Shown: positions 32,231 through 45,513, counted from the stretch's first letter. The stretch: 64,000 nucleotides of DNA from Dipteris shenzhenensis (GCA_047967505.1 CM106539.1); one strand, 5' to 3'. A program made the numbers and translations. Notes: a model not told the origin generated them from the letters alone.

Positions 32231-33486
32231 AAAAAAATGTTCATAGTATCACAAATCGTGAAGATAATATGGGATCTAAAATCCGTGTAATAATCAATTT
32301 AGGCATTCAGTTTTATTGTGGTGGAATTTTTGGCACTTCATTACAAATTCTAGGACAACTTTATTGATCCATAATTATCAAACATGTCTTGTTTGTATCA
32401 TCAGTAATTTAAATAAAAACATATAGATACTCTTTCGTTTACCAAGCAAGATCTCAAATTGTAGCTGCATTAAAAAAATTTGCATTTCTTTCCTTACGAA
32501 CTCACTAATTAGAAATATTGTCCCTCATAGCTTATAAGTAATTCCTCTAGTTTTTTGAAGCTTAGACCATAGCATAAAACTCTCTTTCTTATGATGATGA
32601 ATATGGTTGTTTGTGGTCTAGACTCGACAATTCAAGACTCCTCCATGACAGCTTTCTCAACAACCTTGGTGGATGACTTCTTGGTCTCGACACCAACTTA
32701 GCCAGCAATAGCAAGCAGTGCGTAGCAACCAAAATAAGCTACCCAGAATTGGCCGAGGTGAGCGTCTATGATCCAAACTCCTACCATGGGGGTGATACAA
32801 ATGGAGGCAGCCTAGTTTCTAATGTTGGCAGAGGATGTAACCATGCCTTGGTGTAGCTCCAAAGTGAGGTAGATGATGAGATTGAGGCCCATGGCATAAA
32901 ACAACATCCCCCTACAAGTAATCGTTTAGTCACAAGACTTAGATATACAACAATGCCCCCAAGGCAGCACCGATGGCACATGATAAGACAACAAAAGCAC
33001 TTGCTATAGAGCATAGCAACTTGGCCAGGTTAGCAACATCAGCTTAGAAAAACTCTTGTAGGAAAAAGTGCCAACAAGTAAACAAAATCTTTTTCTCTCT
33101 TGAGGAGAGCATTGGGGGAGGACGATTGGAGAAAGGGGGGCCCATATATTTAATTTGATAAATGTGAGGCATTGGCATTGAATTTGAGAATGGAGGAATA
33201 TGGATTGTTGAATTTGAAGTAAGAAATATGAGCCATAGAATGACACAAATACATTTCAACCATCACATCATTTCATTCCTCCCTCTTCTTGATTCCAAAT
33301 TCCAACCTTAAATGCTGCGAGTGGTAGTATATGAGATTAAGAGCAGACCACCATCTACGACTTGCATGACATTACTAGAACTGATTACTCCCTGGTAATT
33401 AGGAATTGGAGGGGCAGAGATGAAACGATTCATCTTCATGGCAAAACAATCAATTGATTATTAATGTCAATTCCGCTTCCATACTG

Positions 33487-34346
33487 TAGTTCTACTATAA
33501 ATTTTAGGTGAAAGGAAATTGTCCCATATTCAATAGCAGCTACAGATTGCATGTATAACAAGGATGAAGTTCATGTTCTCTCCAGGTGTTCTTGCTAGAT
33601 TTTTTAAGGTGCCACATGAAATACGTTAAATGCAGGACATGAAAACCTATCTATTTGTCATTCCTTGGCTATTTTTTCATGAAATTACAATTGCTCAAAG
33701 GCAATATGCAAGCATGACAGGTGCGTTTGATGCCTTTAATTTGTGGTATCTGCTTTTCTCATTTTGTAATGTGGTTGTGGATGCCTATTTTTTCACCCAA
33801 ACCATCACTACCATGGAGAAGCTTACGTGATTATATATTCAAAAAATTTCCAAAGACAAACAACCATGCATTACACGATGCAAGACACAAAGCAGAGCTC
33901 TCACAAAACCGTGCAATGAACATTCATAACAGTATCAAGTAAGGGTTTCATGAGAGCTTTCAATCGTTCAAGACAATGAATCCTTTCCTCGAGATCACCC
34001 AACCATGTCAATCCCACAAAGCTTCACTCCATGACCGAGAACCAAGGACACCTGTTATTGCAAGTTTGTTTGTTGACGATAGATGATAGTTGGAAAGGTG
34101 TAGATTCAAGGGTTCCGAGTGCAGATTTCAATGCTCACATAAAATCCAACCAAATTTGAATCCTTTGAATGTGCATGAGGGGAAGAGGCCGTGGCTCTTG
34201 AATGCTGCCAATGAGAGCATCCATCCATAGGGGGCATTACTGTTGAAATGCAAAACGAAGCTTTGCGAGCATCCTATTGTATATTTATTTAATTTTATTT
34301 ATTATTTGAGAAATTATTTATGAATTACTTATATATATATACAATC

Positions 34347-34381
<35 letters not shown>

Positions 34382-34630
34382 CGCTCTCTTTGCATTTTTG
34401 GAAACTATTCTTGACACTTGGTTGCCTGCGGACTGCTTGTTAGTTTTGTGATCATCAAGTCATATTGCCATGTGGTAGCCTTTCGTGCCTCTCCCCCCTC
34501 TCATTGTCTCTCTCCCTCTTGCTTCGTCTCCCCCCCCACACCCCCCCTCTCTCTTTCTCTCTCCCTCTCTGTCTCCCTCTAAGCGCTTCAAAATGACAAG
34601 AATCTAATGGATGAAATTAAAAGGGAAGGG
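33487..34630 (+). repeat. Left arm of a large inverted repeat
   Basis: Matches the reverse complement of about 40,070-41,814. Relative to the right arm it lacks about 330 bases near 34,255 and carries a much shorter CT microsatellite (34,350-34,390). It begins exactly where the duplicated AP2 segment ends. A 66-codon frame at 33,630-33,830 is also open in the other arm (41,470-41,670, minus) but matches no family I know. Confidence 0.8.
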
Positions 34631-36100
34631 GGCTCGTTTTAAGAGACTCTAATGGATGAGATCAAAAGAAAAGGGGGCTCATTTTAAGCCATCCATCTAC
34701 AAATAGATCCAAGGGTGGAGATGCAGAGAAAAGGCATTGGAATCTAGGCCATTGATCTCAAGGAGATTCAAGGGCAGAAATGCAAGCAAAAGGCACTCAA
34801 ATCCACACCGTCCATTATGCAGCTAAATCTCAGCCGTTGATCTCATGTGCCTACATCTCCACCCTCTAGAATCCGCCTAAATCTAGGCCCTTCATTTGAT
34901 GTTTGATATCCACCATTAGATCTATCCAAGATCTAATGGTCCACAATAAATGGTGACCTCTACACTTCTATTTTGACAACCTTTGCCAATTTGGAGCCCA
35001 TCAAGGTGCCTCCCACCAATTTAAGCATCCTAGGTCTTTCATCCATTCACCATCCACCTCTATCTAAAGGTCAAGGTTGATCAATTTTAAAGTAAAGGTA
35101 CCCATGTCAATTGAATAAATGCTAGGGGACCCTTAGCCCATGGGTTACCATAGGTTGATCAGTAAAGGTACCCATGTCAGTTGAATAAATGCTAGGGTAC
35201 CCTTAGCCCATGGGTTACCATAGTGGGTTCACTTGGTCTTAGCTTGATCCATTTTTTAATCCATTCCTTATGAGGCCCTTTTGAGACCCCAATCATATAA
35301 ACGGGCTTTTCACAAATTGAATAGAAAAAGGGTATATTTTATTCATAATAAATTTATAGATAAGGGATTTTAAAAATCATCCTTGAATGCATGTGATATA
35401 GAGGATTAATACATATTGACCCCCCCGAGTATACTTCCATTTTAGCCTCTAGAAGGTCTTCTTCTCGGGGAGTTCACCTTACAAAATTTTAGTGTACTAC
35501 GTGCATTCAAAAGGAAGGCTAGGGTAGTTTTTGTGGAGTCCTCTAGCTAGAGAAGTTTGCTTTATGTCATTGAGCATCTTATTTCTCCATGTGGGAATGT
35601 AAAAGCATGATATGCCAGTGTGTTAAATCCAAGGGAACAGAAATACTAAGTGCAGGATGGTGTGATCAACTGGTGGAGATTGAAAGTGGGAGGGCGACAC
35701 TGTATCAGGAAGCTTCTTATCATTAAGTATATTTTTTCATTAGTTTTGCCTTTTGCTTCAAATCTCTTTTCTCTCTTAAGGAGAGGTTTGGGGGAGGACC
35801 AGTAGAGCATTTTCAATCGTTGGATTTGATTTACGAAGTCTGAACCATTGGATGATTTGTATGCATGAATGGTTGGATCATGAATGATTTGTATGGACAC
35901 GTTCAAACTGTAAAGGTCTTTCTCATGCCTCCTGACTTGCAAATGAATGGGTTTCCTGAGCCTTCCTCACATCTCCTGGCTAGCAATCAGGGCTCTCAAT
36001 GGAGACATGTCTGCTAAAGATATGAGTAGTCATTATAGGTCAGTCCGATTGTCCTCCCTTTCAATCACCCTTTTGGCATTAAAGGATTCATAGTCCTAGT
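34631..36100. other. Non-coding, with a 70-bp tandem and a MITE fragment
   Basis: A 70-bp unit starting AAAGGTACCCATGTCA is repeated at 35,094 and 35,164. At 35,290-35,427 lies a fragment of the MITE family ending TTGACCCCCCCGAG, followed by the same TATACTTCC flank word as at 31,076. No genes are recognised. Confidence 0.55.
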
Positions 36101-36119
36101 AGGTTTCTATTGAAAGTTC

Positions 36120-37240
36120 TTCAAGGAGATTGTAAAAGTGCCAGACCGATGACACATCAATTGAAGAAGGGATTCACTTTTCAATGGACCCTAGAGTGCC
36201 AAGAAATCTTTCAATCTTTTTTGTCCATAAAATACTAAAATTTGACCAAGAATGGTTTGTAAGAACTCATTCTAGTGGTGTAGCCATCGGTGGAATATTA
36301 GAAAATATCAAAGTCCTATAGCTTATGAGACTAAATAAGGAGAAAGATATTATCCAACCCATGACTTGGAACTGCAGCTAGCTGTGGTTCATGACTTGAA
36401 ATTATGGAGGCATTACTTGTTGGGAAGAAATTCTAGTTTTTTCACTAATCATCAAAGCTTTAAATGCATCTTTACCCGACATGACTTAAATTCTAGTTAG
36501 AGTATATGGAATGCTACCATCTAGGAATTAAGATTTTCCTGTGAGTAAAAGGTGGGTAAAGAAAATGTAAAACCTAGCCCAACTCAATGCAAATCCCAAT
36601 GATATAGTCCCTTGGATCCAAGAGATAAAATAAAAGATAATGAAACATTCATATTTTTGACCTCTATTGAGTAACTAACACCTCAATGAACTTAATATTT
36701 AACACCATCAAGAGAAAAACGGAATGTCGTTTTACAACGAGAGGGTGTAGATTCCAAATTATATACCCTCTACATGACGTGCATAGTTCAAATGTTTTTG
36801 CTCACCTGGGTTGTCAAAAGACCTATGAAGTAGTAAAGATACATTTTTTAAATCCAAGAATAGATAAAGAAATAATGGATCATGTACTTGAAAGCCTACC
36901 TTGCCAGAAGGTCAAAATAGAACCCATAAAGGCCCCTTGAAAACTTAGTCCCTAAGACGTATCCAGAATAAGGTCGGAATGTTTTACCATGCAATTCATT
37001 ATTGGATTTAAAAATATCAAATGTGGTCACGATTTCATATCTATGGTGGTTGATAAATTGACCAAGGTAGGTCATTCCATCCTTTCTAAAACCATAAATA
37101 CTACTTTCAACATAGCTCAAGTTTTTATAAAAGAAATATTTATATTGCGTGGTCTCCCAAATAAAATGAATCTTGATAGAGAGACCAATTTCACTTACAA
37201 ATTTTGCCAAGTCAATTTCATGCTATTGGTAGCAATCATA
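36120..37240 (+). pseudogene. Ty3-type retrotransposon pol relic (RNase H and integrase)
   Basis: Frames shift repeatedly, but the order is that of Ty3 pol. An RNase H part contains KKGFTFQWTLECQEIFQS, SSGVAIGGILEN, ALLVGKKF and FFTNHQSF. The integrase part has HLGCQKTYEVVKIHFLNPRI with SLPCQKVKIEP (zinc-binding remnant). A core follows with the pattern GHDFISMVVDKLTKVGHSIL and LRGLPNKMNLDRETNFTYKF. Known members read VVDRLTKxAHF and SDRDxxFxSxFW at these places. Many stops show it is long dead. No LTRs were located. Confidence 0.85.
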
Positions 37241-40069
37241 ACTTAAGATCTTCCTACTATCCTTCAACTAATCCTAAAACCAATGAGAGTGAAGCAGGTT
37301 TTATATAGCAAATTTTACATGTAATACATGGAGAAAGGAATTTTGTGGGGAGAATATGTTCACTTGTTGGAATATTATTATAATATCACATCACAAGACT
37401 CCATCAATATGAGCCTACTTTTGTGGACAAGAATGCTTCTCACTAGTTCCTCGGTGTTACCCCATGAGCATTGAGGAAGATAAAAGTGTGAAGAGGCACC
37501 TTGAAGAAAATGCAAAGCAAGGTTCTAAAAATCAAGAAACATCTCCAAGTGTCCATTGATTAGCAAAAGAAATATGCTAATACACATAGGAATATCAGAG
37601 CTGAAAGAGGCATAATGAGTTTTTGTAATAGTGAAGCCCCATATCTCTTTAATTAAACTGAAAGGAAAGAAGAAGTTAAAAGAGTACATAATCTGAACCT
37701 TTTCTCTCAAAGGTCAACCACCAAATTTCTCTCAAAGAGTTAGTTGTTATTCCCAAGAGTAGATGATCCATTGGCGAGGGTAGTATGGGGGCTAGAGAAA
37801 GAATATTAAAATCAATTTTTGAGAGGGAGGAGAAGGGGTACCCAAGGTTCTAAAGAAATCATTCTTGATCCACTTGTATGCACTAATTCCTTTCTCTACT
37901 TTTCATTTCTTGATAGAAATAGACTTTTGCATTGCTATAAACTGGTAACTTGCAGGGTTCTTCAATTGGAATCCTTGCAAGGTTCTTCAATTGGAATCTT
38001 TGTTATGACTTTGGATTTGCATTTCATGTCCTTAAGGAAATGCCTAATGGATGCATTTCCAAGAAATCAAGTGGCATGTTGTGGGAGCTGCAAGCCACTT
38101 GATCTCTTAGAAATGCCACCATGGGCATTTGTTGGATGTGGAGGGCCCCATGGGAGTGACCGTGATGATAATTGGAAGATAACCTTCCATTGGACACCTC
38201 AAAAATGTCAGGTTTCCACTCCATCTTCTAGATTTGAGTGCGATAGTAGGATGATCTTCCATCTGCCAACTCACGACTTTCAAAATTAGAGCTTTCATCT
38301 TGTGTGATGTGACTGGTCGCATAATGGGATTTCACTTCTAAAGATGAAGGGGCCACGATCTGACAGCTGGAATTAATTTTCGACTGCTTGTGGACCTTCA
38401 CGGGGAAAATAATTTGGTAACTCAAGCAAGAGATCAAACCTTTAAGAAGGGAATTAAGTTGGCAAGACGTGGTATCATAGTGGGAATATACAATTCTTGT
38501 TTATGGAATTCAAAGATGTCGCATGCAACTAGAGGAAACCTAATGGGGTTATGGGGATGTTAATAATCCACTGTAATGAAAGGTTCCTTTCATATATCCA
38601 TGGAATTTGGGCTATGGGATTTAGGCAACGTTCCTAACATGGAGAAGACTATTCTTTAATGGCTTACGTTGTAGTTGTTTAAGACCTTAAACTAAGCGAG
38701 CAATGACGAGAGGAGAGCCAAATATTATGGAATTGATTTTTTGTATATTCTTCACGTAGCCTCCATACACATAATTCTTATAAGAATAGATAAAGTAGCA
38801 AGAAATGAGATATTAAAAAAGGAACATGCAAAAAGGCTACCTAATCATGCAATCTTCTAAGAAGATTGTTGATGGTGGTTTTCCCTTGTTGGTTGGGTGA
38901 TATGCTATACACATCCTTGTAGTCTATTAAGTTCACCTAAAATGATGCTAATATTAATTTTCCAAGTAACTTTGCAACTCTTTTGTAAGTATTGATATTC
39001 TTGTCAAGCTTGTTTAAGGTTTGAGTAGTTGTTTCTTTGAGCAAGTTGATATTAGGCACTTGGAGGGAGCTGCTGCCAATTTGCACCTCCTCAATTTTAG
39101 CTTTTTACATTTTTTCTTTTGTTTTTTTGGTCATAAATCCTAGTTTATATCACCTTCAAGCTTGCCTCTATGTTGCCTTCGAGAAGCATCCATCATTGGT
39201 CACCTTCTCCTCCATAGAGTACTCATAGCTCTTTTAACACATAGAAGACTCATGTGTAAGATTCTTGCGTTTTCTAGGTTATTGCATCTTGTAATTCTTC
39301 ATTCAAACTTTTTTTATGGCCACTAAGGACTTTGCATGCCTTAGAAGGAAACCTTACTTTACTTTAAGATGTCACCTTTTGAATCTAAAATTCCACGGGA
39401 ACCCTTTCAACCTCTCTAAAAATCTACTAGTCATGTTAGGTTTACGGTACGTCGGAAAAGGCTCTAAACGTTATATGTTTTTTGTGAGCGTGAAGCTTGC
39501 TAGATCCACTCTCGCACGCTTTTAATTTAATGTCGTATACATCTTTGGATTTCGTAATTCGTTGTCTATCCGAGGCGATTTCTTGTTTACGTGTGAACTT
39601 GAATCAAGTATTCTACTAGAAACTTTGGGAATCCCTTGCAGGCAAAAGGAACAAATGGACAACAATTAGTGCTCTGAACTACAAAAGGTACCTCAAATGC
39701 AGCGCAGATCTCATAGCGTGGTTCCTCGAAGCTAGAATTGATCAGCATCGCTGAAACTATTGAGCTGGAGTACGATAGGGGCAGAGGGAATTTCCTTTGA
39801 TGTATTCGATTTCGTACGTCCTGAATTTCACGTTGAACTCGCATCTTTTGAGCTCAATAAACGGCTCGGGAAGGCTCTGCGTTTCAAAGAATTGTCGAGA
39901 ACCGTAAGCTCACTGGATCGATTTCATCACCTCTCAGTCGTAATTTGTAAGAACATTAGGCAGACCAATTGTTTCACCACTTGTTCTTCGGGGCAATGAG
40001 GGAGGCTTTGAGTACTTCTCGTTGTCTTGATATCGGAGCTAGGGGCATTCATTTTCCTGCCCTCCAATT
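37241..40069. other. Loop of the inverted repeat, no recognised genes
   Basis: Contains a 156-codon frame (37,819-38,289) spanning a 25-bp tandem duplication (GGTTCTTCAATTGGAATC at about 37,957 and 37,981), and short frames at 39,316 and 39,760. None match a known family. The GC content rises around 39,700-40,000. It may be retroelement 3' sequence or decayed host DNA. Confidence 0.35.
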
Positions 40070-40304
40070 CTTTCCCCTTGCTCTTTTGATCTCATCCATT
40101 AGATTCTTGTCATTTTCAAGCACTTAGAGAGAGAGAGAGAGAAAGAGAGAGAGAGGGGGCGAGGGGGGAGATGGAGCAAGAGGGAGAGAGACAACGAGAG
40201 GGGGGGGGGAGAGGCACGAAAGGCTGCCACGTGGCAATATGACTTGACGATTGCAAAACTAATAAGCAGTCTGTAGGCAACCAAGATTCAAGAATGGTTT
40301 CCAA

Positions 40305-40349
<45 letters not shown>

Positions 40350-40380
40350 GAGAGAGGGAGGGAGGAAGGGAGATAGGGAG

Positions 40381-40464
<84 letters not shown>

Positions 40465-40487
40465 AGGGATAGGGTGGGGAAGAGAGG

Positions 40488-40524
<37 letters not shown>

Positions 40525-40552
40525 ATATATATACATATATAATGATCACACC

Positions 40553-40598
<46 letters not shown>

Positions 40599-41814
40599 GA
40601 CTGTATATATATATATATAAGTAATTCATAAATAATTTCTCAAATAATAAATAAAATTCAATAAATATACAATATATAAAAAAATGAACAAATATATAAA
40701 TACATATCTTCCTACTACTTTAAGGAAGTTGGCATACTTAGACACTTGTGTAGCTAATTGTTGATCCCCAAAACTAATAAACATCGTTGCAGCTGTGGCT
40801 TGGTCAGCTACTAGAGTCACAAACTAGATTTGTGGCTAGTTTGACCGTTGCTTCATAGATAGTAGAGTGCAACGGGTATCAAGCCACATGATACAATCAT
40901 GATCGATCTCCTTTCCTAGCATCGTGTGTGAGGATTTTAACTTCTTCACATCCATCTTTGGAATGCTCTCAGAAAGACAACCAAAATCATAAATTGCTTT
41001 CTTGAATACCTTCACCTGGATTTGCTTGCAGAGCTTCATTTTGCATTAATTCAACAATAATGCCTCCTATGGATGGATGCTCTCATTGGCAGCATTCAAG
41101 AGCCACAGACTCTTCCCCTCACACACATTCAAAGAATTCAAATTTGGTTTGGATTTTATGTGAGCATTGAAATCTACTCGGAACCCTTGAATCTACACCT
41201 TTCCAACTATCATCTATCATCAACAAACAAACTTGCAATAACAGGTGTCCTTGGTTCTCCATCATGGAGTGAAGCTTTGTGGGATTGAGATGGTTGGGTG
41301 ATCTCAGGGAAAGGATTCATTGTCTTGAACGATTGAAAACTCTCATGAAACCCTTACTTGATACTGTTGTGAATGTTCATTGCACAGTTTTGTGAGAGCT
41401 CTGTTTTGTCTCTTGCATCGTGTAATGCATGGTTGTTTGTAACGTCTTTGAAATTTTTTGAATATATAATCACGTAAGCTTCTCGATGTTAGTGATGGTT
41501 TGGGTGAAAAAATAGGCATCCACAACCACATTGCGAAATGAGAAAAGCAGATACCACAAGTTGAAGGCATCAAAGGGACCTGTCATGCCTGCATATTGCC
41601 TTTGAGCAATTGTAATTTCATGAAAAAATAGTCGAGGAATGACAAATAGATAGGTTTTCGTGTCTTGCATTTAACGTATTTCATGTGGCACTCCAAAAAA
41701 CCTAGCAAGGACACCTGGAGAGAACGTGAACTTCGTCCTTGTTATACATGCAATCTATAGCTGCTATTGAATATGGGACAAATTAGTTTCACCTGAAATT
41801 TATAGTAGAACTAT
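40070..41814 (-). repeat. Right arm of the large inverted repeat
   Basis: Reverse-complement match to 33,487-34,630 with an added block of about 330 bases (about 40,700-41,030). Its outer edge abuts CACTA accessory-gene sequence at 41,815. It includes a large GA microsatellite. The part at 40,770-41,300 has a third relative at 56,490-57,000. Confidence 0.8.
40122..40600. repeat. Compound GA microsatellite
   Basis: About 480 bp of GAGAGA runs interrupted by G-rich words, ending in an ATATAT tract. The left arm of the inverted repeat holds the counterpart CT run of about 40 bp, so the tract has expanded here or contracted there. Open frames of Arg-Glu or Leu-Ser repeats are artefacts. Confidence 0.95.
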
Positions 41815-42013
41815 AGGCTACTGGAGCGTCCCCTGAGGTATTTGAAAGTAATTAAATAATGTCAATATTATAAGTAAAGATTTGATTTTTCATACATTGA
41901 TATGTGTTGTCCCTTGTTTACAGGCCCCTGCACAAGAAGACGAGGAAGGAGGCAGAGATGGGAGCGCAGAAGGGAGTGTAGAAGGGAGCAAGGACGTGGA
42001 GAAATTAGATTAG
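41815..42013 (+). pseudogene. 3' end of a CACTA accessory gene
   Basis: Homologous to the reverse-strand gene at 2,494-3,865. It retains the end of exon 2 (to a GAG|GTATTTG donor near 41,838) and the full last exon 41,924-42,013 (30 codons), which encodes an acidic Glu/Gly/Ser tail and stops at TAG. The rest is missing at the junction with the inverted-repeat arm. Confidence 0.8.
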
Positions 42014-42600
42014 TTGTAGAAGTAGTGTTAGCTACTCTTTTTTGTACTTAAAGCCACTGTCTTGGCTTGTGTCTCTTGTATATACACTCCTCTTATTTTT
42101 GGTACTTGAAGCCGCAAGATGTGGCTTGGCTTTGTGCTATATGTACATACAAGCACTTTTTGAGCTTTCAATTTTCTTGTGCAACGTTCTATTAATTAAT
42201 GCCTTGTGAACTAAATGTTTTGAGAGTTGTAATGTTTTATTTGAAATTGTAATTGTCAGCTATAGACGTGCTTGCAAGAGTGCTAATTAAAATACGGTTG
42301 GCTATAAGAATTGAATTACACAATGTAGAAATGGGATTCCTGTAACTACATAGCATACACAACATACAGAACATTCTATAAATTTAAAAAATATTATGTA
42401 GTGCATCTATCAGAGCATCTATAAATGCATCTATATACACGTCTTTCTATTCGAGAAGCGTTTATTTGTGCGTCTCTCTGCTATATAGACGTGCCGTTAG
42501 ATGCGGGTCTCTAGATGCGCAAATAGACGTGCAAATAGATGCACCTGTAAGTTTTTTTTTAAGTTTAGCAAATGCGTCTGTGTGTGCGTCTGTAGGTGCT
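42014..42600. repeat. 3' region and TAGACG array of a CACTA fragment
   Basis: Carries the GTGGCTTGGCTT-type hairpin words (42,040-42,140) and then TAGACGTGC, TAGATGCG and related words at 42,255-42,600. This is the reverse-complement equivalent of 1,895-2,490. Between 42,600 and 42,720 nothing is recognised. Confidence 0.75.
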
Positions 42601-44800
42601 TTGTCTTGTTGTGGTAAGAGATGAATTCTCAGTCACTAATTCCCAACTATGTTTTGCTTAAGTCTGTCTACTATTGTACAATGTATAATGCAGCTAAAAC
42701 CAAGTTATAGATGGGATTTTCTTACCTCCATGATCAATCACCTCAAACATTTCATGTAAAAGGTTTGTATGCATCCTTTTTCATCATTAATCATTTGGCC
42801 TACCACTTGATTACCATTCTATATCTATATATCTAAAAGAGATGGTGATATGCATTGGATCATTCCTCTAATAATATGTTTTCATGAGTTATATTTAGTT
42901 GGGGTCTTAACCTTATAAGTTATCCTATACTACATTAGGACCTTTGATAATTAACAGGAAATTTTGAAGGGAGAGCTATATTTGAGTATATAGGATAGTA
43001 CAATGATTGCATGATAATTAGGAACATCAATTAATATGGAATTATGCATAAAGTTTCCCTCCTAAGCTAAGATATAAGGCCAGATCCCTTTCATGGTAAG
43101 GGCAAAGTCAAAATGATATAGATATATATCTTTTTCTCTCTTAAGGAGAGCTTTGGGGGAGGACTAATGGGAAAATATCCACAATTAGATTCGATTTGCT
43201 AAATATCCACCATTGGATTAATTTATTAGATTGAAGCTATGTTTGAGTCATTTAATTGAAGCGTTGCCACTGGTTACTTTAAAATAAAACTATTTGCTAC
43301 TCTGATCTTCCCAATAGGGTTGAACATTGTTCGACCATGATTGTGCATATCAAGATTCATTTGGCTGTCTTCCCAATGTGGTACATCCTACATTTATTAT
43401 TCTTCGCATGTGGTGTTTATCGTCATTTTAAAAGAGAAAAAGTACATTGTGCCACTAATTTTGCATCGTGCTTCTCAAATTTTGCGTAATTACGATGTTT
43501 GAAGGGGAGTAGTTGTGGTGGATTGTTTTTGAACAAGTTTCTGAAAGCCATTTTAAATCATCCAATTGAATCATCCATCTTTCACAAACATTAAATTGAA
43601 TCATCCATCTTTCATGAACACATGTTGATCTCATCATCCTCATCTTTGTGTCTTGCCACGGGATTCCCACCAGTATATAAGAAAGGACAATGAATAATTA
43701 ATTGCTCAAGTTTTGAACATGGTTAAAGTATTATTTAGTAGTGTGTGTAACATCCCCTGAGTTCTATGGAATCGAATGAAGAGAGACTTAATATGTACAA
43801 GAAGAGACCTATTTTCTGCAATTGTCCCTCTAGAAGGATGTCAGGGTATAATACAATGAAGGGGATGAGGGAGACATGCAAGTAGTTGATCATAGTTGAG
43901 AGCCTATCATGTAAACCAAGGGCCTTTCTCAGCCTTCATAGTTAGCCATGAGTCTAAAGTTGAATAATAGGATGGGCACATTTGGCTTAGGATTAGAGTT
44001 CCATTCAATATTGAGTACAACCATTAAGTCATGTAGTCACCCAGTTTAGGAGTGACCTGGATGACAACATACTATTCGAGACGGGGAGGGGGGAACGGGT
44101 GTCTCCCCATACAATAATGCAAAAAAGTTCAAGTCATAGCCTTCTTAAGGTTGGAGTGAAGGGGGTGGAGGTGTGCAGGTGACTGGTGGTAGTCGAGAGC
44201 CTATCACATTGACTTAGGTCCTTTCTTGATCATAGAGCTTAGCCACAGGCGTGATGGTGACTAGTGAGCAAGAGGAACCATCCCCTGCCGTTGGTGATAG
44301 AACCAATTGAACTGGTGCTTCATCCAAGCAATGACTTTGATAGAGTGTTTAAGTTCTCCTTTTCCCATTTAAGATAAATTATAAATTATGTTGCCTTGAA
44401 AACCTAGTTAACCTAAAGGTGTGGCCAGGGAGCCGATCCCTTTGCTTGTAAGTAGCTTCAAACGATCATGGAACAAATTGGGCATGGGATCCTTGTGAGT
44501 CCATCTACAATCTGATTTGGGAAAACAAAGTAGTACCTAGGGGCTGTAGCTTGAAAGGATGTGGAGGATTGACCTATCCCTTGTGCTAATATTAGGGAGG
44601 CTGCTTCCTTCCATCCCAACTAATTAGAAAGAGTTCTCATTTTTTCATGTTCGAGGAGATGCTATGAACATTTGAGAAAAAACTAACCTTTTCCCCCCTT
44701 TTTTGGAGAGGATAATCCTAGCTGGTCAAGCGAACACCTACAAAGGAACGATTTTCTTCTTAATCAAAAAAATCTCTCTTTTGTTTCCTGGTCCTGTTGC

Positions 44801-45012
44801 GAGAGGCAAACTCCTCTCGAGTAGAGGACTCAAGCTCCACATTTAGGGTCGAAGTCACACATGCAGCCATTTTTCACAAGTGCACACAGGCTCCATATTT
44901 ATCACAGAGAGGCAAACTCCTCTCGACTAGAGGACTCAAGCTCCACACTTAGGGTCGAAGTCACACATGCAGCCATTTTTGACAAGTGCACACAGGCTCC
45001 ACATTTATCACA
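44801..45012. repeat. 106-bp tandem duplication private to copy 2
   Basis: Units start at 44,801 and 44,907 (GAGAGGCAAACTCCTCTCGA). Copy 1 has one unit near 14,517. It lies just upstream of the AP2 start codon, so it could duplicate promoter or leader sequence. Confidence 0.9.
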
Positions 45013-45159
45013 GATGCACCCATCTTTTACAACAAAGGAAATACTTAATGCCAAAGTTAGTGAATTCAAATTGAAAGAGGGAATGGGAGGACAATTTTAG
45101 GGCAAGCTAGGCGTGGACTCCTCGTTTTGAGCACTGAGGCCGACTACCATCATGATATT

Positions 45160-45513
45160 ATGGCCATCGCTACAATGTGTCCCGCGCAAGCTGCACCATC
45201 TAGAGTCCGAACTCATAACTTCGTGGGCGTCCGAAGAAAGCCCACTCGATCCCGGAAATGGATCGCAGAAATACGAATCCCCTCTAAACTGCGCCCATCC
45301 ATCAAAAAAGTCCTTTGGTTAGGTACTTTTCAAACTCCGGAAGAAGCTGCCGTAGCGCGGGATGCAGCTTACGTGTGTTTCCACACCCCCCCTCTGAAAG
45401 ACGTCCTAAACTTTCCCGACTTTCCACACGAGAACAACTTCACGAAGGAGGTGAGGTCTTACGAGCGTGTTATTGAGCTGGCGGTAGCAGCTGCCCGAAG
45501 ATGGGCGGAATAG
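45160..45513 (+). CDS. Short AP2/ERF-domain protein
   Basis: ATG at 45,160 opens a frame of about 117 codons to TAG at 45,511-45,513. An in-frame stretch upstream has no earlier ATG. Nearly the whole protein is one AP2 domain: FVGVRRKPTRSRKWIAEIRI, a short insertion (SKLRPSI), KKVLWLGTFQTPEEAAVARD and LNFPDFP. The family usually reads YRGVRxRPWGKWxAEIR, WLGTFxTAEEAAxAYD and LNFP. FVG for YRG, ARD for YD and the insertion are departures. Such proteins are nuclear DNA-binding transcription factors, and this one has no visible activation or repression tail. A GTAAGT donor follows the stop, so a 3' UTR intron is possible. The copy at 14.8 kb is broken. Confidence 0.65.
   Translation: MAIATMCPAQAAPSRVRTHNFVGVRRKPTRSRKWIAEIRIPSKLRPSIKKVLWLGTFQTPEEAAVARDAAYVCFHTPPLKDVLNFPDFPHENNFTKEVRSYERVIELAVAAARRWAE

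Larger units (their letters stand above)
28480..33475 (+). repeat. Duplicated AP2 segment, copy 1, right part
   Basis: Continues the segment that stopped at 16,500 and matches 46,871-51,872. Main differences: copy 1 keeps a MITE fragment and a Copia 5' LTR (30,009-31,000) that copy 2 lacks. Copy 2 has an extra 48,325-48,640 block and about 720 bases at 50,320-51,037. No host gene is recognised. Confidence 0.85.

Noticed and set aside
37819-38289. 156-codon frame as a host gene
   Set aside because: It spans a 25-bp tandem duplication, lacks a recognisable domain and sits next to a Ty3 relic.
40259-40624. Open frames rich in Arg-Glu or Leu-Ser
   Set aside because: Pure translation of the GA microsatellite.
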